A stretch of DNA of 27,981 nt from DASSTJ01 sp035707965 (GTDB taxonomy: Bacteria > Actinomycetota > Actinomycetes > Actinomycetales > Angustibacteraceae), in contig DASSTJ010000110.1 in assembly GCA_035707965.1 (NCBI GenBank), forward strand, positions 1 to 27,981, written 5' to 3'. This document shows, one piece after another, positions 22,293 to 27,981 of the stretch. A model generated the notes under the pieces. It did no database searches and was not told the origin of the DNA. It saw only the letters and a program-made list of their open reading frames with translations. Position 1 is the first letter of the stretch. Each line of letters starts with the position of its first letter. The position numbers and the translations under genes were made by a program.

Positions 22293-23224
22293 GCGGAGGC
22301 CTTTCCGGAGTGCTCGGCGGAGACGATGAGGCAGGCGGCGCGGGGGCCCTGAGTGCCGGCGACTCCGCGGGCGCACACGACCCCGGAGGCGACGACGTCC
22401 AGGGGACGGTCCGAGGGGTGGTGCAGGCGGACGACGTCGCCGACCTGCAGGGCGAGGATCCGGTCGGACGTCATGCGGCGCGAGGCGAACCGCACGCTGA
22501 CGTCGACGGGCACGTCGTCGACGAGCTCGACCATGGCGCTGCGTGCGGCGCGGCGCTGTGCAGCCGTGTCGGCGTCCTCGTCGTCCTGGCTGGGTCGGTT
22601 GACCAGCACGGACATGGGCAGGGCGACGGTCGCCGACGCGGGGACGGCGTCCTTGCCGCCGACGGCGATCGTGAGGCGCGCGACGACGAACAGGTCGGTC
22701 GCGGCCGCGATCTGCATGAACTGGGGGTTGTACTCGAGGGTGCGCAAGCGCGGGGTGATCTCGTTGACCGCGGTCAACCCGTAGCGCAGCTCGCCGAGGA
22801 GTCGCTCGATGAGCCGGCCCAGGAGCGCGGCCTCGATCTCGGTGGGAGTGCGCTGCGGCTGCACGCCGTCCGGGCCACCCAGCATGCGGTCGATGCAGCT
22901 GTAGGCGGTGGACAGGGGAAGCTGGAGGAAGCCGTGGCCGCCGTGAGGGTCGGGCGTGAACACGGCGAGGACCGTCGGCGACTCGAGCACGCTGACGTAG
23001 TCGTCGTAGCTGTGCTGGCCGACGGCCTCGAACGTGACGGCGCACTGTGCGCTGAGGGCCGAGCCCAGCAGCGTGGACCACTGGCGCGCGACGGTCTCGT
23101 ACGCCATCTCGAGCGTCCGCGCGCTCTCCCGCGACAGCTTCGTCGGACGCCGGAAGTCGTACGGGACCGGCGTGGACGAGCGTCGGCCGGACGCCGCGCT
23201 CGTGGATACGTCCTGGTCGGCCAT
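22289..23224 (-). CDS. fliM: Flagellar motor switch protein FliM
   Basis: FliM links the rotor MS-ring, FliN and the chemotaxis response regulator. The predicted protein has 311 residues. The middle domain is clear (YDFRRPTKLSRESARTLEMAYETVARQW, GGHGFLQLPLSTAYSCIDRMLGGPDG), and the C-terminal SpoA domain (about 220-305, LQVGDVVRLHHPSDRPLDVVASGVVCARG) follows. The N-terminal EIDALL-type peptide that binds CheY-P in many bacteria is not seen; the first 20 residues are polar and Ser-rich. The ATG at 23224 has no Shine-Dalgarno, but a sigma28-like -10 ends 7 bases upstream, so the message may be leaderless. Confidence 0.95.
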   Translation of the reverse strand: MADQDVSTSAASGRRSSTPVPYDFRRPTKLSRESARTLEMAYETVARQWSTLLGSALSAQCAVTFEAVGQHSYDDYVSVLESPTVLAVFTPDPHGGHGFLQLPLSTAYSCIDRMLGGPDGVQPQRTPTEIEAALLGRLIERLLGELRYGLTAVNEITPRLRTLEYNPQFMQIAAATDLFVVARLTIAVGGKDAVPASATVALPMSVLVNRPSQDDEDADTAAQRRAARSAMVELVDDVPVDVSVRFASRRMTSDRILALQVGDVVRLHHPSDRPLDVVASGVVCARGVAGTQGPRAACLIVSAEHSGKASA

Positions 23225-23231
23225 GCCAGAT

Positions 23232-23258
23232 CTATCGGCACCGGGCGCCGATCCTTGA
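23232..23258 (-). promoter_or_regulatory. Sigma28-like promoter in front of fliM
   Basis: On the minus strand TCAA (23258-23255), a 15-bp spacer and GCCGATAG (23239-23232) match the flagellar sigma factor pattern TAAA-N15-GCCGATAA with one mismatch in each box. The start of transcription would fall at or beside the fliM ATG (23224). It lies in the 78-bp gap between fliL and fliM, one of the few real gaps in the cluster. Confidence 0.55.
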
Positions 23259-23302
23259 CCCGAACGGGTGGTGATTCCTCGGGCCCGCTGCGTGGTTCCT
23301 CG

Positions 23303-23791
23303 TCACTGCATGACGAACTCCGTGAGGTAGACGTCCATGACCTCCCCGTCGTACGCCTTGGAGATCGCGGCGACCAGCGCGGTCTTGGCCTTCTCCCGCT
23401 TGGCAGGCACCGCGAGCTCGTCCATCTTGCGACCGCTGAGCTGGGCGATCGCGATGTCCAGGGCTTGGCTGCCGTCGATGTCCGCCGACGCCTTCGTCGT
23501 CGTCTGCAGTGCCAGGCCGAGCTTCAGGTAGTGCCCGTCCGCCAGGTTCACGTTGATCGAGTCGAGCTTCAGCACCGCGCCCGGCTGCGGCTTCGCGGGC
23601 GCCGTGGACCCACCGAGGACGAAGAACTTCACCCCACCACCGACGGCGAGCAGCACGACCACGGCGATGATGATGAGCTTCTTCTTGGACCCGCTGGACT
23701 TCGCCTCCTTGCCCCCCTTGGCGCTCTTCTTCTTGTCGTCCTTGACCGCCGCACTCGCCTCCTTGGGCGGCTTCAGCGTCGACGTGGCCAT
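23303..23791 (-). CDS. fliL: Flagellar basal body-associated protein FliL
   Basis: FliL is a single-pass membrane protein that surrounds or stabilises the stator. The predicted protein has 162 residues from the ATG at 23791 (GGAG 6-7 bases upstream). An in-frame ATG at 23830, with GAGG at 5 bases, would add 13 residues. The N-terminus is a lysine-rich cytoplasmic stretch (about 1-37), followed by one membrane helix (KLIIIAVVVLLAVGGGVKFFVL) and the FliL domain. That domain includes LDSINVNLADGHYLKLGLALQT and the conserved ending EVMDVYLTEFVMQ. It lies after motB. Confidence 0.92.
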   Translation of the reverse strand: MATSTLKPPKEASAAVKDDKKKSAKGGKEAKSSGSKKKLIIIAVVVLLAVGGGVKFFVLGGSTAPAKPQPGAVLKLDSINVNLADGHYLKLGLALQTTTKASADIDGSQALDIAIAQLSGRKMDELAVPAKREKAKTALVAAISKAYDGEVMDVYLTEFVMQ

Positions 23792-23837
23792 CAGTCTCTC
23801 CTCACGGGTTCGTGCGTCGGTGGATGCCATCGGTGCC

Positions 23838-24749
23838 TCATCCCTCGTCCGAGAGCTGCGGGGCGATCTGCGGCAGCAGGTTGCGCACCGCGGCCGGCTG
23901 GCGGCTCACCAGCACGAGGTCCACCCGGCGGTTGTAGCTGATTGCTCTGGGGTCGGACGCCGGGAAGAGTGGTCGGGACGACCCGTAGCCGGTCGCGGAC
24001 AGCCGGGTGTCGGCGATGTTCTGCGACGAGATGAGGTAGCGGACGACGCCGGAGGCGCGAGCCGCGGACAGCTCCCAGTTGGAGGGGTAGGCGCCGCCGC
24101 GCATCTTCAGCCGGTTGGCGTGGCCCTCGACGGCGATCTCCTCGGGCAGGGGTCGCAAGACCGGACCAACGGCCGACAGCACGTCCCTGCCCCGGGGTCG
24201 CAGGTCCGCGCTGGCGTTCTCGAAGAACACGTCGTCGGAGATCAGCGCCACGACGAGCCCGCGGTCGGTGATGCGGAACCTGACCTCGCTGCGCAGGTGC
24301 TTGGCATCGAGCGCCTTGCGGATCTTGTTCTCGATCTCCTGCAGCCGCGCGGCCTCCTGCTTGGCGAGCTGCACAGTCTGCTGCTGCGACAGCTGCTGCG
24401 TCGCCTGGCTCTGCTGCGCCGAGCCCCTCTTCTCGCTGTCCTGCTTGGTGCCCATGCCCGTCGACAGGTCGACGGGCGCCGGCACCACGCCGTCCTGGGT
24501 GAGGATCGCCTTGCCACCGCTCAAGGGCATGGTGGACGTCGCGCCGAAGCCCGCGGTGAGGCCGTCCTTGAGCGCCGCGAACTTCTTCTGGTCGACCTGG
24601 CTGATGGCGAAGAGCACGATGAACAGCACCATGAGCAGGGTCATCATGTCGGCGTAGGAGATCATCCAGCGCTCGTGGTTCTCGGGCGGCTCGGCCTCGT
24701 GGCCAACGCCGCGCCGTCGCGCGCGCGCGCCACGCCTCGGGGCCGACAT
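23838..24749 (-). CDS. motB: Flagellar stator protein MotB
   Basis: MotB pairs with MotA to form the ion-driven stator and anchors it to peptidoglycan. The predicted protein has 303 residues. The single membrane helix carries the ion-binding Asp34 (WMISYADMMTLLMVLFIVLFAIS). A glutamine-rich, probably coiled segment (about 120-165) precedes the OmpA-like domain (about 170-290). That domain has FFENASADLRPRG, VEGHANRL and the NWELSAARA helix; the usual GHTD is GHAN. The ATG at 24749 overlaps the motA stop by one base, and the N-terminus is strongly arginine-rich. Confidence 0.96.
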   Translation of the reverse strand: MSAPRRGARARRRGVGHEAEPPENHERWMISYADMMTLLMVLFIVLFAISQVDQKKFAALKDGLTAGFGATSTMPLSGGKAILTQDGVVPAPVDLSTGMGTKQDSEKRGSAQQSQATQQLSQQQTVQLAKQEAARLQEIENKIRKALDAKHLRSEVRFRITDRGLVVALISDDVFFENASADLRPRGRDVLSAVGPVLRPLPEEIAVEGHANRLKMRGGAYPSNWELSAARASGVVRYLISSQNIADTRLSATGYGSSRPLFPASDPRAISYNRRVDLVLVSRQPAAVRNLLPQIAPQLSDEG

Positions 24750-25513
24750 CAGGCCGCCTTCTGCTGGCTGTCCGGAGGCAGCATGCTGGCCAGCCGCTGC
24801 TGCACCACGCGGGGGCTCATGCCGGACTGGATCGCCAGGACGCCCTCGACGACCAGCTCCATCTGCTGGCACTCGATCTCGGACAGCCGCTTGAGCCGGT
24901 GGGCGATCGGCAGCCACATGATGTTCGCGGTGCCGACGCCCCACAGCGTGGCCACGAACGCACCGGCGATGAGGTGGCCGAGCTTCTCGGGCTGGCTGAG
25001 GTTCTCGAGTACGTGCACGAGGCCGAGCACGGTGCCGATGATGCCGACGGTGGGCGCGTACCCGCCCATGGCCTCGTAGAACTTCGCGGCCTGGTGGTCC
25101 GCCCTGCGCTTGGTGTCGATCTTGCCGCTGAGGATCTCCGCCAGCTCGTCCGGGTCGGCTCCGTCGATCGCTGACTGGAGCCCCTGTCGGAGGAAGTCGT
25201 CCTCGACGTCACGGACGGCCGTCTCCAGCGCGAGGAGCCCCTCCCGACGGGCGCGCTCCGCCAGGCCGACGACCGCCTCGACGGTGCCGTCCGCCGACGC
25301 GGGCTTGCTCAGCAGGGCGCGCTTCAGAGCGGCCACGGCGGCCTTGGTGTCGCTCAGCAGGCCACCCGCCATGGCGGCACCGATGGTGCCGAAGAAGACA
25401 AGGATGAGAGGTGCCGGCAGGAAGATCGCGCCGATGCTGCCACCCTCGAGCGTCATCATCGTGACGACGGCGACAGCCGCCATCACGATGCCGATCAGGG
25501 TTGCCGGGTCCAT
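24749..25513 (-). CDS. motA: Flagellar stator protein MotA
   Basis: MotA forms the pentameric ring of the stator around MotB and conducts ions. The predicted protein has 254 residues with four membrane segments: near 5-25 and 30-50, then 150-172 and 180-200. The conserved GGYAPTVGIIGTVLGLVHVL and AGAFVATLWGVGTANIMWLPIAHRLK segments are clear. A long cytoplasmic loop (60-145) carries the charged residues that touch FliG (SGKIDTKRRADHQAAKFYEAM). The ATG at 25513 follows GAGGAGG at 7 bases and lies one base after the flbD stop. Confidence 0.96.
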   Translation of the reverse strand: MDPATLIGIVMAAVAVVTMMTLEGGSIGAIFLPAPLILVFFGTIGAAMAGGLLSDTKAAVAALKRALLSKPASADGTVEAVVGLAERARREGLLALETAVRDVEDDFLRQGLQSAIDGADPDELAEILSGKIDTKRRADHQAAKFYEAMGGYAPTVGIIGTVLGLVHVLENLSQPEKLGHLIAGAFVATLWGVGTANIMWLPIAHRLKRLSEIECQQMELVVEGVLAIQSGMSPRVVQQRLASMLPPDSQQKAA

Positions 25514-25514
25514 G

Positions 25515-25826
25515 TCAGCCCCTCCTCGGCCGCAGGACGGCCACCTTGGGAGCCGGCGGCTGGTGGCTCGCCGGCGCACCGACGTCCGCCGTGTCCGCGT
25601 CGACGGGACCGACGCCCTGACCCGCGCTCGTCAGCTCGCGCGCGACGGCGACGACGCTGGCGCGATAGCGCAGCACACGCTCTGCGAGCACGTCGAGCGG
25701 CTCCTCGACGACGTAGCGGGTGCCGTCGACGAGGGTGACGATGGTGTCAGGCGTCGTCTCGGCCTTGAGGATGAGATCCGGGTTGAGCACGAATCCCTGG
25801 CCGTTGAGTCTGGTCAGGTGGATCAC
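25515..25826 (-). CDS. flbD: FlbD-family flagellar protein (swarming motility regulator type)
   Basis: The predicted protein has 103 residues. The N-terminal 60 residues match the small FlbD/SwrD family found between flgE and motA in Gram-positive flagellar clusters: IHLTRLNGQGFVLNPDLILKAE, TPDTIVTLVDGTRYVVEEPLDVL. In Bacillus, SwrD raises motor power by supporting stator function, which fits its place before motA. The last 40 residues are a Pro/Ala-rich tail not seen in the short family members. The start is a GTG at 25826; its ribosome site is weak. The gene follows a strong hairpin, so it may begin a separate transcript. Confidence 0.88.
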   Translation of the reverse strand: MIHLTRLNGQGFVLNPDLILKAETTPDTIVTLVDGTRYVVEEPLDVLAERVLRYRASVVAVARELTSAGQGVGPVDADTADVGAPASHQPPAPKVAVLRPRRG

Positions 25827-25881
25827 GGGTTCCGTCCCTGGTGGTCAGCGTCCCGTCCGTGGGTCGCTCTAGGTGCCAGAT

Positions 25882-25940
25882 CGGACGACGGGCCGCCCAC
25901 CTGAGAGGTTCGTGCCCTCCGGTGGGCGGCCCGTCGTCCG
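25882..25940 (-). terminator. 20-bp perfect hairpin between flgE and flbD
   Basis: Arms 25882-25901 and 25921-25940 are perfect 20-bp complements around a 19-nt loop, 33 bp after the flgE stop. This is the longest perfect inverted repeat I found in the window. It should strongly reduce transcription from flgE into flbD-motA-motB, or stabilise the 3' end of the hook mRNA. There is no T-run after it. Confidence 0.8.
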
Positions 25941-25973
25941 CGAACGCCGACGCTGTGCCGGCGCGGGCGATGA

Positions 25974-27191
25974 CTACCGCTTGATGTTGACCAGGTCCTG
26001 CAGGATCTCGTCGGAGGCGGTGATGACGCGGGAGTTAGCCTGGAAGCCGCGCTGGGCGATGATCAGGTTCGTGAACTCCTGGGCGAGGTCCACGTTCGAC
26101 ATCTCCAGGACGCCGCCCGCCAGCTCGCCGCGTGAGCCGCTGCCGGGCGTGCCCACCTGGGCCAGGCCGGAGTTCGCCGACGCCTGGTACGTGGAGTCGC
26201 CGGCCTTGGTCAGTCCGCCCGGGTTGGCGAACGTCGCCAGGGCGAGCTGCCCCAGGGCCTGCGTGCGGCCGCCGCTGAACACACCGGTCAGCACACCGTC
26301 CGGCCCGATGGAGAACCCCTGCAGGCTGCCGGCCGCGAAGCCGTCCTGGCTGTCGACACCGAGGCTGCTCTGGCCGGCGTAGCCCGTCATCGACCCGAGG
26401 TCGAGGTTGAGCGGCTGGCCGCCCAGGGTGGTCGTGAGCGGTGACGGGGTGGTGAGCTTGCCCGTGCTGTCGAAGCTCACGGTGGCCGAGCTGAGCGTCA
26501 GTGGCGTCGGGGTGGCCGTCGACATGTCCTGGGCGGTGATGCCCCAGGTGGGCGGCGTCCCGGGGTTCTTCGTCAAGGTGATCGCGAGGGTGTGCGGCGT
26601 CCCCAGGTCGTCGTAGACGTCGACCGAGGTCTGCAGCTGCGTGCCGTCCGCGACGTCGGCGGGCAGGTTGCCCTTGAGCGCGACGTTCTCGGTGATCTTC
26701 GGTGCGAGCGTCGCACCGAGCGGCAGGCGGATGTCGGCCGTGGGCCCGTTGGTGTTGATGGCGCCGTTCGCGTCCGCCACCCAGCCCTGCATGATCGCGC
26801 CGGTCGGGGTCACGAGCTGGCCCAGGCCGTCGAACGACAGGGCGCCGCCGCGCGTGTAGAGCGTCTGGCCGTTCGCCTTCTCGATGAAGAAGCCGTCACC
26901 CTGGATCATCATGTCGGTGGCCCGGCCGGTCGTCTGGGCGGCGCCCTGGCCGAAGTTCTGGGTGATGCCGGCCACCTTCACGCCGAGCCCGACCTGGGCC
27001 GGGTTGCTGCCGCCGCTGCCCGCGGCCGGCGTCTTGGCGCCCTGCAGGAGCTGGCTGAGCGTGTCCTGGAAGACGACGCTGGACGACTTGAAGCCCACGG
27101 TGTTGACGTTGGCGATGTTGTTGCCGGTGACGTCCATCATCGTCTGGTTGGCGCGCAGGCCGCTGATGCCTGAGAACAGTGAGCGAAGCAT
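25974..27191 (-). CDS. flgE: Flagellar hook protein FlgE
   Basis: FlgE is the building block of the flagellar hook, exported through the type III gate. The predicted protein has 405 residues. The N-terminal rod-type signature is intact (MLRSLFSGISGLRANQTMMDVTGNNIANVNTVGFK), as is the C-terminal partner helix (LEMSNVDLAQEFTNLIIAQRGFQANSRVITASDEILQDLVNIKR). The middle contains the FlgE D1 region (DMMIQGDGFFIEKANG, ALSFDGLGQLVTPTGAIMQGW) and variable outer domains rich in Thr and Gly. The ATG at 27191 has AGGAG 9 bases upstream, 17 bp after flgD. Confidence 0.96.
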   Translation of the reverse strand: MLRSLFSGISGLRANQTMMDVTGNNIANVNTVGFKSSSVVFQDTLSQLLQGAKTPAAGSGGSNPAQVGLGVKVAGITQNFGQGAAQTTGRATDMMIQGDGFFIEKANGQTLYTRGGALSFDGLGQLVTPTGAIMQGWVADANGAINTNGPTADIRLPLGATLAPKITENVALKGNLPADVADGTQLQTSVDVYDDLGTPHTLAITLTKNPGTPPTWGITAQDMSTATPTPLTLSSATVSFDSTGKLTTPSPLTTTLGGQPLNLDLGSMTGYAGQSSLGVDSQDGFAAGSLQGFSIGPDGVLTGVFSGGRTQALGQLALATFANPGGLTKAGDSTYQASANSGLAQVGTPGSGSRGELAGGVLEMSNVDLAQEFTNLIIAQRGFQANSRVITASDEILQDLVNIKR

Positions 27192-27208
27192 GGGTGGATC
27201 TCCTAAGT

Positions 27209-27808
27209 TCAGCTGGACGGCGTGGGTGACGAGGCGGTCGCTCCGGTCGTGGCCGGGGCGTCCGTCGTCGTGGTGGGGGTCGTGCTGGTGCCGTCCGTGG
27301 CTGCCGGCGTCGCGCCGGTGGTGCTGCTGGTGGCTCCGTCGCCGTCCGTGGCAGGAGTCGGTGTGGTGCTCGAGGTGACCTCGACGATGCTCGAGAGGGG
27401 AACAGCCGCCGTGCCGATGTGCACGACCGGCTCGCTGCTGCCCGAGCCCCCGAAGGACGCCGAGCTCACGACGCCCTGACGGGTCACGCCGTCGGCATCG
27501 ACGTAGCTCACCGTCCGTCCGACGAGGCTGCTCGCCGCCAGTCCCTGCTGCAGGGCGAGGGACGCGCTCGAGTCAGCCGCCATCGCCTGCAGCTTCTCGA
27601 CCTGGGTGAACGCGGCGGTCTGGGCCATGAACTGGCTGCTGTCCACCGGCGAGCTCGGGTCCTGGTACTTCAGCTGAGCGACGAGCAGCTTGAGGAACGC
27701 GTCCTTGCCGAGCTCGCCGTTGGGGTTCGGGCTCGTCACCTGCTTCGGCGCCGTCATCAGGTCGGAGATGCTGCTCACGACGGGGTGCGAGGTGATCGCG
27801 TCGGGCAC
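27209..27808 (-). CDS. flgD: Flagellar hook capping protein FlgD
   Basis: FlgD caps the growing hook and helps FlgE polymerise. The predicted protein has 199 residues. The family region is at the N-terminus: LGKDAFLKLLVAQLKYQDPSSPVDSSQFMAQTAAFTQVEKLQ, followed by a small beta domain (LVGRTVSYVDADGVTRQGVV to PLSSIVEVTS). The final about 55 residues (145-199) are almost only Thr, Ser, Pro, Ala, Gly and Asp. The larger C-terminal Ig/tudor domains of proteobacterial FlgD are absent. The start is a GTG at 27808 with GAGGAGG 4 bases upstream. Confidence 0.94.
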   Translation of the reverse strand: MPDAITSHPVVSSISDLMTAPKQVTSPNPNGELGKDAFLKLLVAQLKYQDPSSPVDSSQFMAQTAAFTQVEKLQAMAADSSASLALQQGLAASSLVGRTVSYVDADGVTRQGVVSSASFGGSGSSEPVVHIGTAAVPLSSIVEVTSSTTPTPATDGDGATSSTTGATPAATDGTSTTPTTTTDAPATTGATASSPTPSS

Positions 27809-27869
27809 GGTGCCTCCTCTCGGTCAGTGGTGGTCGTCCGGGTGGGACTGGTACGGGATCGGTGGTGGT

Positions 27870-27981
27870 TCACAGGTGCAGGTCCACCCCCTCGTCAGCG
27901 CGGAGCCGACGAGCAGGGACGTCGGCCGCGACCGGGCCGGTCGTCACGCTGGCGCCAGGTCGTGCCCCGTTCGTGACGCCT
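27870..27981 (-). CDS. fliK: Probable FliK C-terminal end (5' part outside window)
   Basis: A minus-strand frame is open from the window edge to TGA at 27872-27870, giving 36 residues that end RRLRADEGVDLHL. The gene lies directly upstream of flgD, the normal position of the hook-length control protein FliK, and the polar tail ending in DLHL fits FliK termini. A 61-bp gap with the flgD ribosome site follows. The fragment is too short for the FliK core domain to be seen, so the identity rests on context. Confidence 0.5.
   Translation of the reverse strand, partial: GVTNGARPGASVTTGPVAADVPARRLRADEGVDLHL

Noticed and set aside
24110..24145. MotB GHTD motif replaced by GHAN, suggesting a non-functional stator
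   Set aside because: The rest of the OmpA-like domain and the ion-binding Asp34 are intact, and this motif varies among MotB proteins, so loss of function is not supported.
1..27981. CRISPR arrays, tRNA or rRNA genes, insertion sequences, prophage genes
   Set aside because: I saw no regularly spaced repeats, cloverleaf sequences, rRNA-like stretches, transposase or integrase motifs. Base composition and gene content look like an ordinary chromosomal backbone.

Overview
The window is a very GC-rich stretch with actinobacterial gene content: a homodimeric-type AceE, a PucR-type FasR beside fabD-fabH-acpP-fabF, an AccD-type acyl-CoA carboxyltransferase, a DUF3145 protein, and an actinobacterial-style flagellar cluster with csrA. 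Together with many GTG starts and ATGA/GTGA gene overlaps, this suggests a motile member of the Micrococcales, possibly near Cellulomonadaceae. The genus is inference. No rRNA, tRNA, CRISPR array or insertion sequence was recognised.

Layout. (1) Bases 1-1649 are the 3' part of aceE, which converges on a small TPR-like gene (1750-2391, minus) across a long inverted repeat. (2) Bases 2592-9323, plus strand, are the fatty-acid synthesis block fasR, fabD, fabH, acpP, fabF, accD. FasR is the likely activator, and a palindrome in front of fabD is its likely target. The last genes of each pair fabD/fabH and fabF/accD overlap by 4 bp. (3) Bases 9365-11755, plus strand, are a TetR regulator with a near-perfect 25-bp operator on its own promoter, followed by a DHA2-type multidrug exporter. 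The unit ends in a strong hairpin. (4) Bases 11838-12899, minus strand, carry a DUF3145 gene and an unrecognised conserved-looking gene. (5) Bases 13007-27981, minus strand, form one long flagellar block. In transcription order it reads fliK (3' end only), flgD, flgE, flbD, motA, motB, fliL, fliM, fliN, fliO, fliP, fliQ, fliR, flhB, flhA, an FlhF-like gene, csrA and an EAL-HDOD gene. It encodes the hook and hook cap, stator, switch, the type III export gate, and post-transcriptional and c-di-GMP-type control at its tail.

The flagellar block is not a featureless operon. It is broken by a 20-bp perfect hairpin between flgE and flbD, a sigma28-like promoter just in front of fliM, a structured 263-bp gap between flhB and flhA, and a hairpin that would mask the csrA start in read-through mRNA.

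The most unusual items are these. FabD carries an extra C-terminal biotinyl/lipoyl-like domain whose attachment lysine motif is missing. The FlhF-like protein keeps the family outline but has lost its GTPase motifs. The csrA start codon sits in a perfect inverted repeat with a GGA in its loop. A 16-bp perfect palindrome resembling parS lies between flhB and flhA. Several starts (fasR, csrA, fliM) look leaderless.
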